Assembly: GCF_000426605.1 (NCBI RefSeq)
Contig: NZ_AUFR01000032.1
Span: 1-34,655, forward strand
Reading direction: 5' to 3'
Source of the DNA: Propionibacterium acidifaciens DSM 21887
GTDB taxonomy: Bacteria > Actinomycetota > Actinomycetes > Propionibacteriales > Propionibacteriaceae
Length of the DNA stretch: 34,655 nucleotides
A program made the position numbers and the translations under genes. Under the pieces are notes generated by a model that saw nothing but the letters and a program-made list of their open reading frames with translations, had not been told where the DNA came from and did no database searches. The stretch's first letter is position 1, and every line of letters begins with the position of its first letter. Below, one piece after another: positions 15,446 through 23,816 of the stretch.

Positions 15446-16924
15446 TTATTCTTCCCAGGCGGGTCCTGTGGGTCCCCAGATAGTGCCTGCGGGGAGGCCT
15501 TGGTTCTCGTGTCCGAGTTCGGGTGGGATGCCTCGTTTGGCGTTGCCCTCGAACATGGTCTGGTTGAAGATGACGTCGTCTGCGAAGTCGGCTTCGAGTG
15601 AGGTGTCGGCCCAGAATTTGGTTCTGGTGAGGTCGAGGGTGCTGGTGAAGGCGGCGGCGTCGAAGACGGCGGGTCCTTCGAAGCTGGTTCCGGTGAGGTC
15701 GGCGGGGCCGGTGAGTTCGGCGCGGGCGAAGTCTGCCGGGCCGTTGATGGTGCAGTCGGTGAGGGTGAGGGCGCCGGTGACGGTGAGGTCGGTGAAGGCG
15801 GCTCCGCCGTCGAAGGTGCAGCCGGTGAAGGTGAGGTCTCCTGGTGCGGTCAGTCGGGTGAAGGTGCTGCCCGGGGCGAAGCGGGTGCCGGTGAAGGCGG
15901 TGTCGGGTCCGAGTCTGGCGCCGGTCAGGTCGAGTGTGACGGGTGTGTCGGCGGGGAGGTTGTTGGTGAGTGCCCGGGTCGCCTGGTGCGTGCGGGCGGC
16001 GCTGGTGGCGGGGTTCTTGAGGATGTCGGTCAGGGCGCGGGCGGTCTCGTCCCGTTGGGCGGGGTCGGTGGCGGTGCGGAGCCGGTCGCCGAGGGCGGTG
16101 ATGTCCGGGTCGGCCGGCCCGGTCCGGGCGGCCGGTTTCTTCTTCCTGGCGGCTGGTTTCTTCTTGGCGGGTCGGGTGGCCGGTGCTGGCCTGGGCGGGT
16201 TGTTGGGGTCGTCCCCGACCAGCAGGGCCCGCAGAACGGGCCAGTCACCCTTTGAGAAGGTGCCCTTGGTCACGAACAGTTGTTCTTGTCCGAGCCGGGG
16301 GTACCGGGCGAGGACCTCCAGTTTGTTCTCTATGTCCTTGCGGATTGTTGTGTCGGTGATCTGGTCGAGGCGGTTCTGGGCGGCGGTGATGGTGGTGGCG
16401 GCGTCCGGGGCGTAGAACGTGTCGGGGCCCTCCGGGAGTCTCTGGCGGGTGAGGTCGACGCCCCACCGGAACTCCGCATCAATGAACTCGGCCCCGCTGA
16501 AGTCGTTGTCGAGGATCGTGTTGGCGGGCGCGTCCGGCTCAAGACCACCACGACCATTGAAAGCACAATGACGCAGACGCCCCGTGAACGTGCACCCCAC
16601 CAGCTCGATCTCCCTGAATCCCCAACGGCTCAGGACCACGTCCCGGAACGAGCAATTATGAAAAACGACTCTCAAATTACAGTTGAACACGATCCGCGCC
16701 CCGTCGAAGACGCAGTCCTCGAACACGACGGACCCATTACCGCCCCACGAGGCCCGCTGAATTTTGATCTTGCGGAAGTCACAGTTCCGGAACGTGGAGT
16801 TGTATATACTGAAGTAGTCGATCCTCAGACCGCTGAAGTCCACGCCCTCGAGCACCCTGTCAGCGATCATCATGCCACCGGGATGCCCGAGAGCATCCGC
16901 CCGGAACTCATCAACCGACACCAT
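15446..16924 (-). CDS. Pentapeptide-repeat protein, probable immunity protein of the stranded RHS toxin
   Basis: 492 aa. Two pentapeptide-repeat blocks (A/C-D/N/T-L/F-x-x rhythm) flank a linker. The first block spans residues about 15-145 (FSGLRIDYFSIYNSTFRNCD; CSFRDVV; CTFTGRL), and the second about 330-460 (LDLTGARLGPDTAFTGTRF; CTFDGGAAFTDLT; ADLTGTSFEGPAVFD). The linker is helical and then Lys/Ala/Pro-rich (AKKKPAARKKKPAA). Pentapeptide proteins fold as right-handed beta-helices and some mimic DNA. The ATG at 16924 has the strong RBS AGGAGGAGG; an overlapping GTG at 16963 (GTGA with the toxin stop) is possible. Adjacency to the toxin tip suggests immunity, which is inference. Confidence 0.7.
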   Translation of the reverse strand: MVSVDEFRADALGHPGGMMIADRVLEGVDFSGLRIDYFSIYNSTFRNCDFRKIKIQRASWGGNGSVVFEDCVFDGARIVFNCNLRVVFHNCSFRDVVLSRWGFREIELVGCTFTGRLRHCAFNGRGGLEPDAPANTILDNDFSGAEFIDAEFRWGVDLTRQRLPEGPDTFYAPDAATTITAAQNRLDQITDTTIRKDIENKLEVLARYPRLGQEQLFVTKGTFSKGDWPVLRALLVGDDPNNPPRPAPATRPAKKKPAARKKKPAARTGPADPDITALGDRLRTATDPAQRDETARALTDILKNPATSAARTHQATRALTNNLPADTPVTLDLTGARLGPDTAFTGTRFAPGSTFTRLTAPGDLTFTGCTFDGGAAFTDLTVTGALTLTDCTINGPADFARAELTGPADLTGTSFEGPAVFDAAAFTSTLDLTRTKFWADTSLEADFADDVIFNQTMFEGNAKRGIPPELGHENQGLPAGTIWGPTGPAWEE

Positions 16925-16959
16925 GCCAAAACCCTCCTCCTGCACGGCCCCGCGTTCTC

Positions 16960-17214
16960 TCACGGGATCTCATATGTCGCGTACTGGGCATCCCCGTAGC
17001 GGGGGTCCTTCGCGGTCTTCCGCTGGTGGGCGGGGACCTGCCCCGGTGTGGTCAACTCGACGAACTCGTCGGCGTCCGCCCCGCTCAACTCCTTCGGGAT
17101 CCTGAAGTCCGGCCCGTTGTTCGAATTGTACTCCACACCTGGGAACAGCTTCTTAATTTTATCCTGAACCGCGTTGTGGATCTCTGTCCCGGCGTACATC
17201 CTGTCCAAGTAGGG
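16960..17214 (-). pseudogene. Stranded C-terminal toxin tip of an RHS-type polymorphic toxin
   Basis: 85 codons open in frame right from the IS boundary at 17215: YLDRMYAGTEIHNAVQDKI, then FPGVEYNSNNGPDFRIPKEL, DEFVELTTPGQVPAHQRK and RYGDAQYATYEIP. GPDF followed by VELTT looks like the acidic core of a PD-(D/E)xK-type nuclease fold, and GTEIHNAV resembles helix 1 of several polymorphic-toxin nuclease tips. There is no start or RBS of its own (only an internal ATG), so it was the C-terminus of a longer protein. Its stop overlaps the possible GTG of the pentapeptide gene. The nuclease call is tentative. It is cut from its RHS carrier by the IS. Confidence 0.5.
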
Positions 17215-18493
17215 TGGAGTGATGTAGGTTTTTCAGGTAGTGGTTGATGGTTGGTTTCGGGCTGCTGTCTTGTGTTGTTGTCTCCATTCTGTGTCGGCTT
17301 GGTCGGGGGTCCGGTGGTCGATCGCCGAGTGGAGACGTCTGTGATTGCATCGTGACTCGGTCCGGGCTGTCACGTCCCGGATTGCATGGTTTCGGGTCGA
17401 GTGGACCCCACGGTTCACGAGTTCTTTCTTCAAGATCGCGTTGAACGACTCGGCGGCGGCACTGCCACAGCAGCCACCGGCCCGCCCGACGGACGGGAGA
17501 ACCCCGCGGCCGGCCATGAACCCCGTGCATCCGGCCGACGCGCATCGAGCCCCCCGACCCGAGCGGAGGACCCCGACACCACGGATCGGCGGACAGGCCC
17601 CGCACGGCCATGGCCAAGGCCCCGGCGACGAGCCCGGCGCGCATGCGACCGGCGATCGCGCCCCCGACGACCCCTCCCCCGGGAAACAATCCACGACGAC
17701 CGCCAGGTAGGCGAATCCCCGCCGGGCCGGACCATGCGCGACGCCGCCCACCCGTCTCATCCCGGGCGCGGCGGCGGCGACGCCCCGGCCAGCCGGCCCG
17801 GCCGGCCCGGAAGATCCGGCGCCGGCACGATCCGTCCCGGCCCGTCCCCGAGGCCGACGGGCAACCGGACCCGCCGCCGCCACGATCTCGCGGACCACGC
17901 CGAGCGAGAGGCCTCGACGCCGCTCCGGGCCGGCCCCGCGTGGACCCGGCGGCAGCCGCAGGTCTGTTCGGACTCGTCGAGGAACCCGACGATGATGGCC
18001 GCCGGGTCCTCCCCCCGCCGGGCCGTCGAGGACCCGGGACGGTTCCGCCGGGCGCAGCAGCCGGACCCGGATGCCTCCACCCACCGGCGCACGGACCGGA
18101 CGGGGCGGTCGCCTCCTCCGCGGTGGATGCGGCGGTGTTCCGCGCTCACCCGGACTCCTGGGCGAAGAAGACCACCGCTCCCTCCAGGAACCCGTTCCCC
18201 ACGCGGGCCTCCCGGAACTCCGCCCTCGGACGTTTGATCTCGGCGTGCTCTTCCGCGGTCACGGCATTAGCGCCGAGACCGGGGTGCTCCCCCCGCCATC
18301 CCGCGACCCGGCCCCCGACCGCCCGCACCACAGGACCGTACGATCCGGCCACCCCGGCCACCGGCCCGGACCCCCGGGACGATCCCGAGAACGACCCGCC
18401 CCTCAAACCCCGCACCGCATCCCGGCGCCGACACGACCCAACCCCACCTCACGCTCACTTTCGCCCACCGCCCGAAAAACACCAACCACTCCA
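17215..18493 (-). mobile_element. Decayed IS3-family element with terminal inverted repeats
   Basis: 1279 bp. The left end (plus strand from 17215) and right end (minus strand from 18493) both start TGGAGTG, share TTTTTC at positions 15-20 and agree at about 21 of 29 bases. The OrfA start (minus, about 18453) reads VSAPGCGAGFEGRV, aligning codon for codon with MSAPKYSAEFKEQV of the copy at 1-42. No matching direct repeats flank the ends (GGG on one side, GTA on the other). The element separates the RHS N-terminus from a toxin tip. The substitution pattern is strongly one-sided (see findings). Confidence 0.85.
17244..18480 (-). pseudogene. IS3-family transposase OrfA/OrfB, degenerate
   Basis: OrfB survives best at its C-terminus: AESFNAILKKELVN, HSTRNHAIRDV and NHRRLHSAIDHRTPDQADTEW, standard IS3 DDE-integrase sequence with the final catalytic Glu. 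Further upstream the frames are broken. FAYLAVVVDCF is in one frame and AIAGRMRAGLVAGALAMAV in another. The region expected to read HSDRGAQYTSA reads RSGRGARCASA, so the second catalytic Asp is Gly. The observed changes against the family (I to V, T to A, D to G, Y to C, H to R, Q to R, N to S) all correspond to A-to-G on the coding strand. It is non-functional. Confidence 0.85.
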
Positions 18494-19530
18494 GTACTCG
18501 TCGATGGTGAGGTGCTGGTCGGCTGTGGAGGCCCAGCCGGGCCCGAACGCCCTCGCACCGGCTGCGAGGGAGTTGTACACGCGTTCGAACCCGAGTGAGG
18601 CGCACCCGCCGCTGAAGGCGAGGTCGGTCTCGGGTTCGATGAAGTTCCCGGTCGTGGTGTTGACCGGGTCGTCCGCGTACCCGGAGGTCTGGGGGTCGCC
18701 CAGGATGCTCGGGGCGGTCACGTCGACCGGCTGGCGGGTCCGGGCCACGCCGGCGGCCTGCAGGGAGGCGTCGAGGGCCGCGTCCGAGACCGTGGAGATG
18801 GTCCCGGACCCGCCGGCGGCCTCGAACGCGGCCGCGACCGTGTCGACCCAGCGGGTCTCGTTCGTGTTGTTCGCCCCGAACGAGGCCAGCGCGCCCGTGA
18901 TCCCGGACGCGTCGATCCTGCACCACGAGCACCGCTCGGCGAAGTCGGCGATGGCCCCCTCCAGGGCGCCCTTCTGGGTGGTGACGGTGTCGTTGGCGCC
19001 GGTCACGTTCGTCGAGTACGTCCGCAGGTCGTCGGGCCGGGCCGAGGACACCGCCCCCGCCGGGCCGGGTGCGGGCTCGGACCAGGGTGTGGTCGTGACC
19101 TCGTGGGGCTGGGGGAGTGGTACCTGTTCTGGGCCCGAGGGGGGCTTGTCGCCGTTGGACGCCCAGTCCCAGCCCCTCTTGAGAATGTTCTCCCGGTCCT
19201 GCCGGTCCGCCCACTCCTTGGCCTGCCTCCTCCGCTCACGCTCGGCCTGGGCGGCCTCCTTCAGCTTCTGCACCTCGGCCACCAGATCATCCAACGCCGA
19301 TGCGATGTTCGTGCAGTCCGTCGAGGCCGCCCTCGCGTTCGCGTCGAACACGTCCGCGTAATGACCCTCGAAATCCGCCGACGCCGCCGACGCCCACCCC
19401 GCCCGCGAGCCCGCCTGACCCGTCAGAGTGCCCGACAAGGTGCTCGCGGCAGACTTCAGAGTGTCGGCCGTCGCGTCGCGACCGCCACCGGCTCGTCATA
19501 GGCTCCCAGCCTGCCCGAGTACTCGGCCAC
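18494..19530 (-). pseudogene. N-terminal part of an RHS-family polymorphic toxin, cut by the IS3 element
   Basis: About 345 codons remain. GTG at 19530 (VAEYSGRLGAYDEPV) has the RBS GGGAGGG. A one-base frameshift near 19480-19490 separates it from DATADTLKSAASTLSGTLTG and the rest. Then come an ESX/WXG-like helical N-terminus (FEGHYADVFDANARAAS), a coiled coil (VQKLKEAAQAERERRRQAKEW) and a DUF6531-like start of the RHS shell (TSGYADDPVNTTTGNFIEPE, FGPGWASTADQHLTIDEY), where the IS interrupts it. It is paralogous to the gene at 29066. The YD-repeat shell (expected over 1000 residues) is missing altogether. Confidence 0.8.
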
Positions 19531-19969
19531 GACACGATCCCTCCCACACAGATGCAGACAGGCCGGACCGGGGGCGGGCGGCCACACCCCACCGACGCTA
19601 AACCCGGGCGCCGACACGGCGCCATGGGCTCCCGGCCCGGGCCGGGAGGGAATCAGGGAGACCCCTCAGGGGGCGAGACCAGGGGCCCAGGAGGCGCACA
19701 GGACACGGGCCGGGATCCTGCTTCGTCACGACGCGGGATCCTCGACGGGGCGGAGTCGCGTGTTTCAGCACGCGGTCGTGCCGAAGAGCGAGCCCCTCGT
19801 CGGTGTGCGGGCCACGAGTCGGACGGGTCGACCTCGTCGACGACCAGAATGGGTCCCCGCGGGTGCACAGGTCACGATCCGCGGGACGCTCGAAGACCGA
19901 ACCCGCCTCCTTCCACTCCACGACGACGGCGCCCGCCGGTTCCCCGACGAGCGCCATCGCAGCAGCGCA
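19531..19969. other. Gap of about 440 bp without a confident gene
   Basis: This lies between the RHS pseudogene start and the racemase operon terminator. A minus-strand frame beginning MALVGEPAGAVVVEWKEAG (19957 leftward) has some coding look but loses it quickly. I recognise no family, RNA or repeat. Confidence 0.4.
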
Positions 19970-19985
19970 CCCGGCCCGCGCCGGG
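19970..19985 (-). terminator. Hairpin downstream of the racemase-dcu-aspA operon
   Basis: CCCGGC and GCCGGG pair around a four-base loop (CCGC), eight bases after the racemase stop. There is no U-tract. Confidence 0.4.
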
Positions 19986-19993
19986 CACCCGAC

Positions 19994-20773
19994 TCAGGCC
20001 GGGTTGCTCGGCCGGACCTCCGCCGGCTCGGGCTGCTCGGCGGGCCAGTGGCCGACGGTGCCGGCCGCCGCCTCGAGCGTGGCGTGCGCCAGCGCCGTGA
20101 GCGAGGAGATCTGGATGCCGGGGTCGAGACCCGAGGCCTCGAAGGCCAGCGGTAGCTCGGTGCAGGCCGTCATGAGCGGCAGCTCGCGCTCGCCGCGCAG
20201 ACGCCCGGCGAGCGCCCGGTACAGCTCGCCGGCCCGGGTCATCCGGCCCGCCTTCACCTCGCCGATGATCTCCATCATCGCGGCCTTCTCCTCATCGGAC
20301 GGTACCTTCAGCGGGTAGTCGCGTTCGGCGGCCAGCCGCTGGTACAGGCCGGTGTTCACCGTCCCCGCCGTGGCGGTCAGCCAGGCCCCCTCGGGGCTCG
20401 TCTGCATGGCCGCGGTGATGGTCGCGTCGACGATGTGGACGAGCGGCACCGGCAGCTCGTCGACGAAGTCGTCGATGAAGTAGTGGACCGTGTTGCACGG
20501 GACCGCCAAGACGGACGCGCCCAGCTGGGCGGCCCGCAGGAGGTCGGCGCGCACCATGGTCCCCGGAGCGGGGTCGCCTGCGGCGATGCACGTCGTCCTG
20601 TCGGGCACCTTTGTGTCCGACAGGACGAGGACCCGCGGGTGATCCTGGTCGTACTCGACCGGCAGCGCTGCGGCCAGCTCGACGAGGAACTGGCCGGTGG
20701 CGGCCGGCCCCATGCCCCCGACCACGCCGATGACGGCGCGGTCGAAGGCGTCGGGGGCGAAATTCGTACTCAT
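19994..20773 (-). CDS. Aspartate/glutamate racemase family protein
   Basis: 259 aa. A cofactor-independent two-cysteine racemase: GVVGGMGPAAT (17-26) at the N-terminus, first catalytic Cys93 in VPCNTVHYF and second Cys204 in MTACTELPLAF. This matches RacD-type aspartate racemases, which interconvert D- and L-aspartate. The ATG at 20773 has GAGGAC upstream and lies 16 bp after the stop of the C4-dicarboxylate transporter, in the same operon with aspA. That context supports aspartate as substrate: D-aspartate would be converted to L-aspartate for aspartase. Confidence 0.85.
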   Translation of the reverse strand: MSTNFAPDAFDRAVIGVVGGMGPAATGQFLVELAAALPVEYDQDHPRVLVLSDTKVPDRTTCIAAGDPAPGTMVRADLLRAAQLGASVLAVPCNTVHYFIDDFVDELPVPLVHIVDATITAAMQTSPEGAWLTATAGTVNTGLYQRLAAERDYPLKVPSDEEKAAMMEIIGEVKAGRMTRAGELYRALAGRLRGERELPLMTACTELPLAFEASGLDPGIQISSLTALAHATLEAAAGTVGHWPAEQPEPAEVRPSNPA

Positions 20774-20789
20774 GCGAGCGTCACTGTCC

Positions 20790-22082
20790 TCAGAAGATGA
20801 GCGGGCAGATGAGGAAGCCGAGGCAGACGGCCACGACCACCGAGGTGACGCCCGGCAGGATGAACGGATGGTTGAACACGTACTTGCCGATCCGTGTCGT
20901 CCCTGTGTCGTCCATCTCGATCGCGGCGACGGTCGTCGGGTAGGTCGGCAGCAGGTACAGGCCGGTGACGGCCGGGAACGAGGCCACCATGACGGCGCCG
21001 CCCACACCCATCGCCGCGGCGACGGGCATGAAGGTCGCGGTCGTCGCGCCCTGCGAGTAGAGCAGCGCGGAGGCGAAGAACAGCACGATGGCCAGGAGCC
21101 ACGGATGGCCCTGGATCACGGTCTGACCGGCGCCCTTGATGAGGTCCATGTTGGAGTTCACGAAGGTGTTGCCGAGCCATGCGACGCCGAGGATGCACAG
21201 CGCCGCGCTCATGCCGCCCTTGAAGGTGGCCTGGTTCGAGATCTCGCCGAGCTCCATCTTGCAGGTGAACTTCATGATGAGCGCGGCGGCCATCATGAAG
21301 GTCATGATGGCGGCGTTGCGCCCGAGCGGGAGGTCGAGCTTCGAGGTGCAGGCGGCGTAGACCATGACGACCAGCAGCGTGATGCCGAAGATGGCCAGCG
21401 AACGACGGGCGAACGGCTTGATGTCGTACTTGCCCTCGCCGCGCATCTTCACCAGTCCGGCGGCCATGCGCTCCTTGTAGACCGGGTCGTCCTCGAGCTC
21501 GCAGCCCAGGTGCGAGGAGACCAGGGCGCCGACCATGCAGCCGACGAAGCAGATGACGATCGAGATGATGACCAGCGGCAGGTAACCGACCCCGAGGGGC
21601 TCGACGGCCGATGACATGGCGATCATGGCGGCCGAGATCGGGGAGGCGGCGATGGCTACCTGCGACGCCACGACGGCGATCGACAGGGGGCGGGAGGGCC
21701 GGATCTTCTGCTCCTTGGCGACCTCGGCGATGACCGGCAGCGTGGCGAAGGCCACGTGGCCCGTGCCGCAGAAGACGGTCATGAAGAAGGTCACGACGGG
21801 GGCGAGGAAGGTGATGCGCTCAGGCTTCCTGCGCAGCATCTGCTCGCTGACCTTGACCAGGAGGTCCAGGCCGCCACAGGCCTGGAGGGCTGCGACGCAG
21901 GAGATGACGGCGATGATGATTCCCAGGACGTCCCAGGGGATGTCCTTCGTGGGGTCGACGGTGCAGCCCAGCAACCCGAGGACGATGACGCCGGCGCCGC
22001 CCGCATAGGCGATGCCGACGCCGCCGAGCCGGGCGCCGATGAAGATGAAGATCAGGACCACCGCCAACTGGACCCAGAACAT
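20790..22082 (-). CDS. Anaerobic C4-dicarboxylate transporter, DcuA/DcuB family
   Basis: 430 aa, hydrophobic throughout, about 10-12 membrane segments. Signature parts: RLGGVGIAYAGGAGVIVLG near the N-terminus, ITFLAPVVTFFMTVFCGTGH, VAIAASPISAAM, FKGGMSAALCILGVAWLG, SQGATTATFMPVAAAMG and YLLPTYPTTVAAIEMD. Dcu carriers exchange aspartate, fumarate or malate for succinate and serve fumarate respiration. Adjacent aspA and an aspartate racemase favour aspartate uptake; DcuA versus DcuB cannot be settled by eye. The start at 22082 has the RBS AAAGGAG. It lies 39 bp after aspA. Confidence 0.92.
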   Translation of the reverse strand: MFWVQLAVVLIFIFIGARLGGVGIAYAGGAGVIVLGLLGCTVDPTKDIPWDVLGIIIAVISCVAALQACGGLDLLVKVSEQMLRRKPERITFLAPVVTFFMTVFCGTGHVAFATLPVIAEVAKEQKIRPSRPLSIAVVASQVAIAASPISAAMIAMSSAVEPLGVGYLPLVIISIVICFVGCMVGALVSSHLGCELEDDPVYKERMAAGLVKMRGEGKYDIKPFARRSLAIFGITLLVVMVYAACTSKLDLPLGRNAAIMTFMMAAALIMKFTCKMELGEISNQATFKGGMSAALCILGVAWLGNTFVNSNMDLIKGAGQTVIQGHPWLLAIVLFFASALLYSQGATTATFMPVAAAMGVGGAVMVASFPAVTGLYLLPTYPTTVAAIEMDDTGTTRIGKYVFNHPFILPGVTSVVVAVCLGFLICPLIF

Positions 22083-22121
22083 GTTTGCTCCTTTACGAAT
22101 CGACTCGTGCCGGTGGGGCGA

Positions 22122-23582
22122 CTACTTGGCCGGAGGGGTCAGCCCATCGGGCAGGCCCTTCTCGTCGGCCCCGTAGACCTTGCCGGAGTAGGTGGGCTTG
22201 AGGAAGTTCTCGGTGGACAGGATCGCGTCGATCTCGTCCTCGGTGAGCAGGCCCTTCTCGAGGGCGACCTCGCGGACGGACTTGCCGGTGCGTGCGCACT
22301 CCTTGCCAATGAGGTCGCCGTTGTGGTGGCCGATCACGTCATTGAGGTAGGTGACGATGCCGATCGAGTTCATGACGAAGTCGCGGCAGATCTCCTCGTT
22401 GGCGGTGATGCCGTCCACGCACCGCGTGTGCAGGGTGTCGAGGGCGTGGGTGAGCAGGTGCAGCGACTCGAACATCGCCTGCGACATCGCGGGCTCCATG
22501 ACGTTCAGCTCGAGCTGACCGGCCTCGGCGGCGAAGCAGACGGTGACGTCGTTGCCGAAGACCTTGAAGCAGACCTGGTTGACGACCTCGGGGATCACCG
22601 GGTTCACCTTGGCGGGCATGATCGAGCTGCCGGCCTGCATCTCCGGCAGGTTGATCTCGTTGAGGCCTGCGCGCGGGCCGCTGGAGAGCAGGCGCAGGTC
22701 GTTGCAGATCTTGGAGACCTTGGCCGCGGTGCGCTTCACGGCGGAGTGCAGGGCGATGTATGCCCCGTTGTCGTAGCTGGACTCCAGCAGGTCGGGGGCG
22801 GAGATGATCTCGTAGCCGGTGACCTCGGCGAGCTTCTCCGCGACGACCTTCGGGAAGTCGGGCGGGGTGTTGAGGCCGGTGCCGATGGCGGTGCCGCCCA
22901 GGTTGATCTCGAGGAGCAGCTTCGCGGCCGTGCTCACCCGCTCGATCTCCTCGGACATGTTGTTGGCGTAGCCGTGGAACTCCTCGCCGAGGGTCATGGG
23001 GACGGCGTCCTGCAGCTGGGTGCGGCCCATCTTGAGGACCCCGGCGAACTCGTCGCCCTTCTTGTGCAGGCTCGCGACGAGCTCGTCGACCGCCCGCAGC
23101 AGGTCCTGCGCGATCGTGTAGATCGCCAGGCGGAAGCCGGTGGGGTAGGCGTCGTTCGTCGACTGGGACTTGTTGACGTGGTCGTTCGGGTTGATCACGT
23201 CGTAGCGGCCCTTCGGCAGGCCGATGAGCTCGAGGGCCAGGTTGGCGACGACCTCGTTGGTGTTCATGTTGATGGAGGTGCCCGCGCCGCCCTGGAAGGA
23301 GTCGGTGGGGAACTGGTCCATGCAACGGCCGTTGTCGAGGATCTCGTCGCAGGCGGCGCAGATGGTGTCGGCGATGTCCCCCTGGATCGCGTGGAGCTCC
23401 TTGTTCGCCAGCGCCGTGGCCTTCTTCACCTGGACCATGCCGCGGATGAACTCGGGCTCGTCGTTCATGCAGCCGTTCGAGATCCTGAAGTTCTCGAGGG
23501 CGCGGATCGTGTGGATCCCGTAGTAGTTCTCGTCCGGAACCTCTCGCTGACCCAGTAGGTCCTCTTCGGTGCGAGTGCTCAT
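22122..23582 (-). CDS. aspA: Aspartate ammonia-lyase (aspartase)
   Basis: 486 aa. It converts L-aspartate to fumarate and ammonia. It belongs to the aspartase/fumarase superfamily, with the catalytic-loop signature [11 protein letters not shown] (318-328) and [26 protein letters not shown] and [15 protein letters not shown]. The C-terminal [20 protein letters not shown] is typical of AspA. MPAKVNP with Ala rather than Gly separates it from the fumarase at 24670, which has MPGKVNP. The ATG at 23582 has the RBS GAGGAGAG. It is first gene of the aspA-dcu-racemase operon, transcribed away from a GntR-type regulator. Confidence 0.95.
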   Translation of the reverse strand: MSTRTEEDLLGQREVPDENYYGIHTIRALENFRISNGCMNDEPEFIRGMVQVKKATALANKELHAIQGDIADTICAACDEILDNGRCMDQFPTDSFQGGAGTSINMNTNEVVANLALELIGLPKGRYDVINPNDHVNKSQSTNDAYPTGFRLAIYTIAQDLLRAVDELVASLHKKGDEFAGVLKMGRTQLQDAVPMTLGEEFHGYANNMSEEIERVSTAAKLLLEINLGGTAIGTGLNTPPDFPKVVAEKLAEVTGYEIISAPDLLESSYDNGAYIALHSAVKRTAAKVSKICNDLRLLSSGPRAGLNEINLPEMQAGSSIMPAKVNPVIPEVVNQVCFKVFGNDVTVCFAAEAGQLELNVMEPAMSQAMFESLHLLTHALDTLHTRCVDGITANEEICRDFVMNSIGIVTYLNDVIGHHNGDLIGKECARTGKSVREVALEKGLLTEDEIDAILSTENFLKPTYSGKVYGADEKGLPDGLTPPAK

Positions 23583-23649
23583 GATCGCTCTCCTCAGTGC
23601 GTGAATCATGCGGACGATCGGCCCCGACATCGGTGTCCGGGGCGCTGGG

Positions 23650-23669
23650 TGGTCTGTCCGGTAAGACCA
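23650..23669. promoter_or_regulatory. Operator dyad at the aspA operon promoter
   Basis: TGGTCTGTCCGGTAAGACCA is a near-perfect 20-bp dyad. Its right half read on the minus strand is TGGTCTTACCGG, differing at one base from the TGGTCATACCGG at 23728-23739. It overlaps or directly follows the -10 of the aspA promoter, a repressor position. It fits the TNGTnnnACNA shape of FadR-type GntR operators. Confidence 0.6.
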
Positions 23670-23697
23670 CTTAACCAAGTCGCGCTCCCCGTGTCAA
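23669..23697 (-). promoter_or_regulatory. Promoter of the aspA-dcu-racemase operon
   Basis: Minus-strand -35 TTGACA (23692-23697), a 17-bp spacer, and a weak -10 TTAAGT (23669-23674). It lies 87-115 bp upstream of the aspA start. Confidence 0.5.
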
Positions 23698-23717
23698 TGG
23701 ACCGCTCCGATTCGCTC

Positions 23718-23747
23718 TTGAAGAATTTGGTCATACCGGTGTATCTA
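23718..23747 (+). promoter_or_regulatory. Promoter of the GntR-type regulator with operator in the spacer
   Basis: -35 TTGAAG (23718-23723) and -10 TATCTA (23742-23747), 18-bp spacing. The operator TGGTCATACCGG (23728-23739) fills the spacer, suggesting autorepression. Confidence 0.5.
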
Positions 23748-23816
23748 ATTACGCCCGGCTGGTGTCAACAGTGGGATGAAAGGCCTCCGAGCTGTCCGAG
23801 CTGAGAGAATGACGTC

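Noticed and set aside
17215-18493. Diversity-generating retroelement target as the explanation for the A-to-G pattern
   Set aside because: No template/variable repeat pair or reverse transcriptase is in the window, the changes span a whole IS rather than a short 3' gene segment, and they are nearly all A-to-G rather than A-to-any.
17209-18497. Target-site duplication around the decayed IS
   Set aside because: The bases next to the ends do not match (GGG versus GTA). TAC occurs near both ends, but three bases off on one side, which is too weak to call.
17610-19361. Long plus-strand open frame across the IS and the RHS fragment
   Set aside because: It crosses the IS boundary and consists of Pro/Arg/Gly-rich sequence. 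Its openness is explained by loss of T from the plus strand in the decayed IS.
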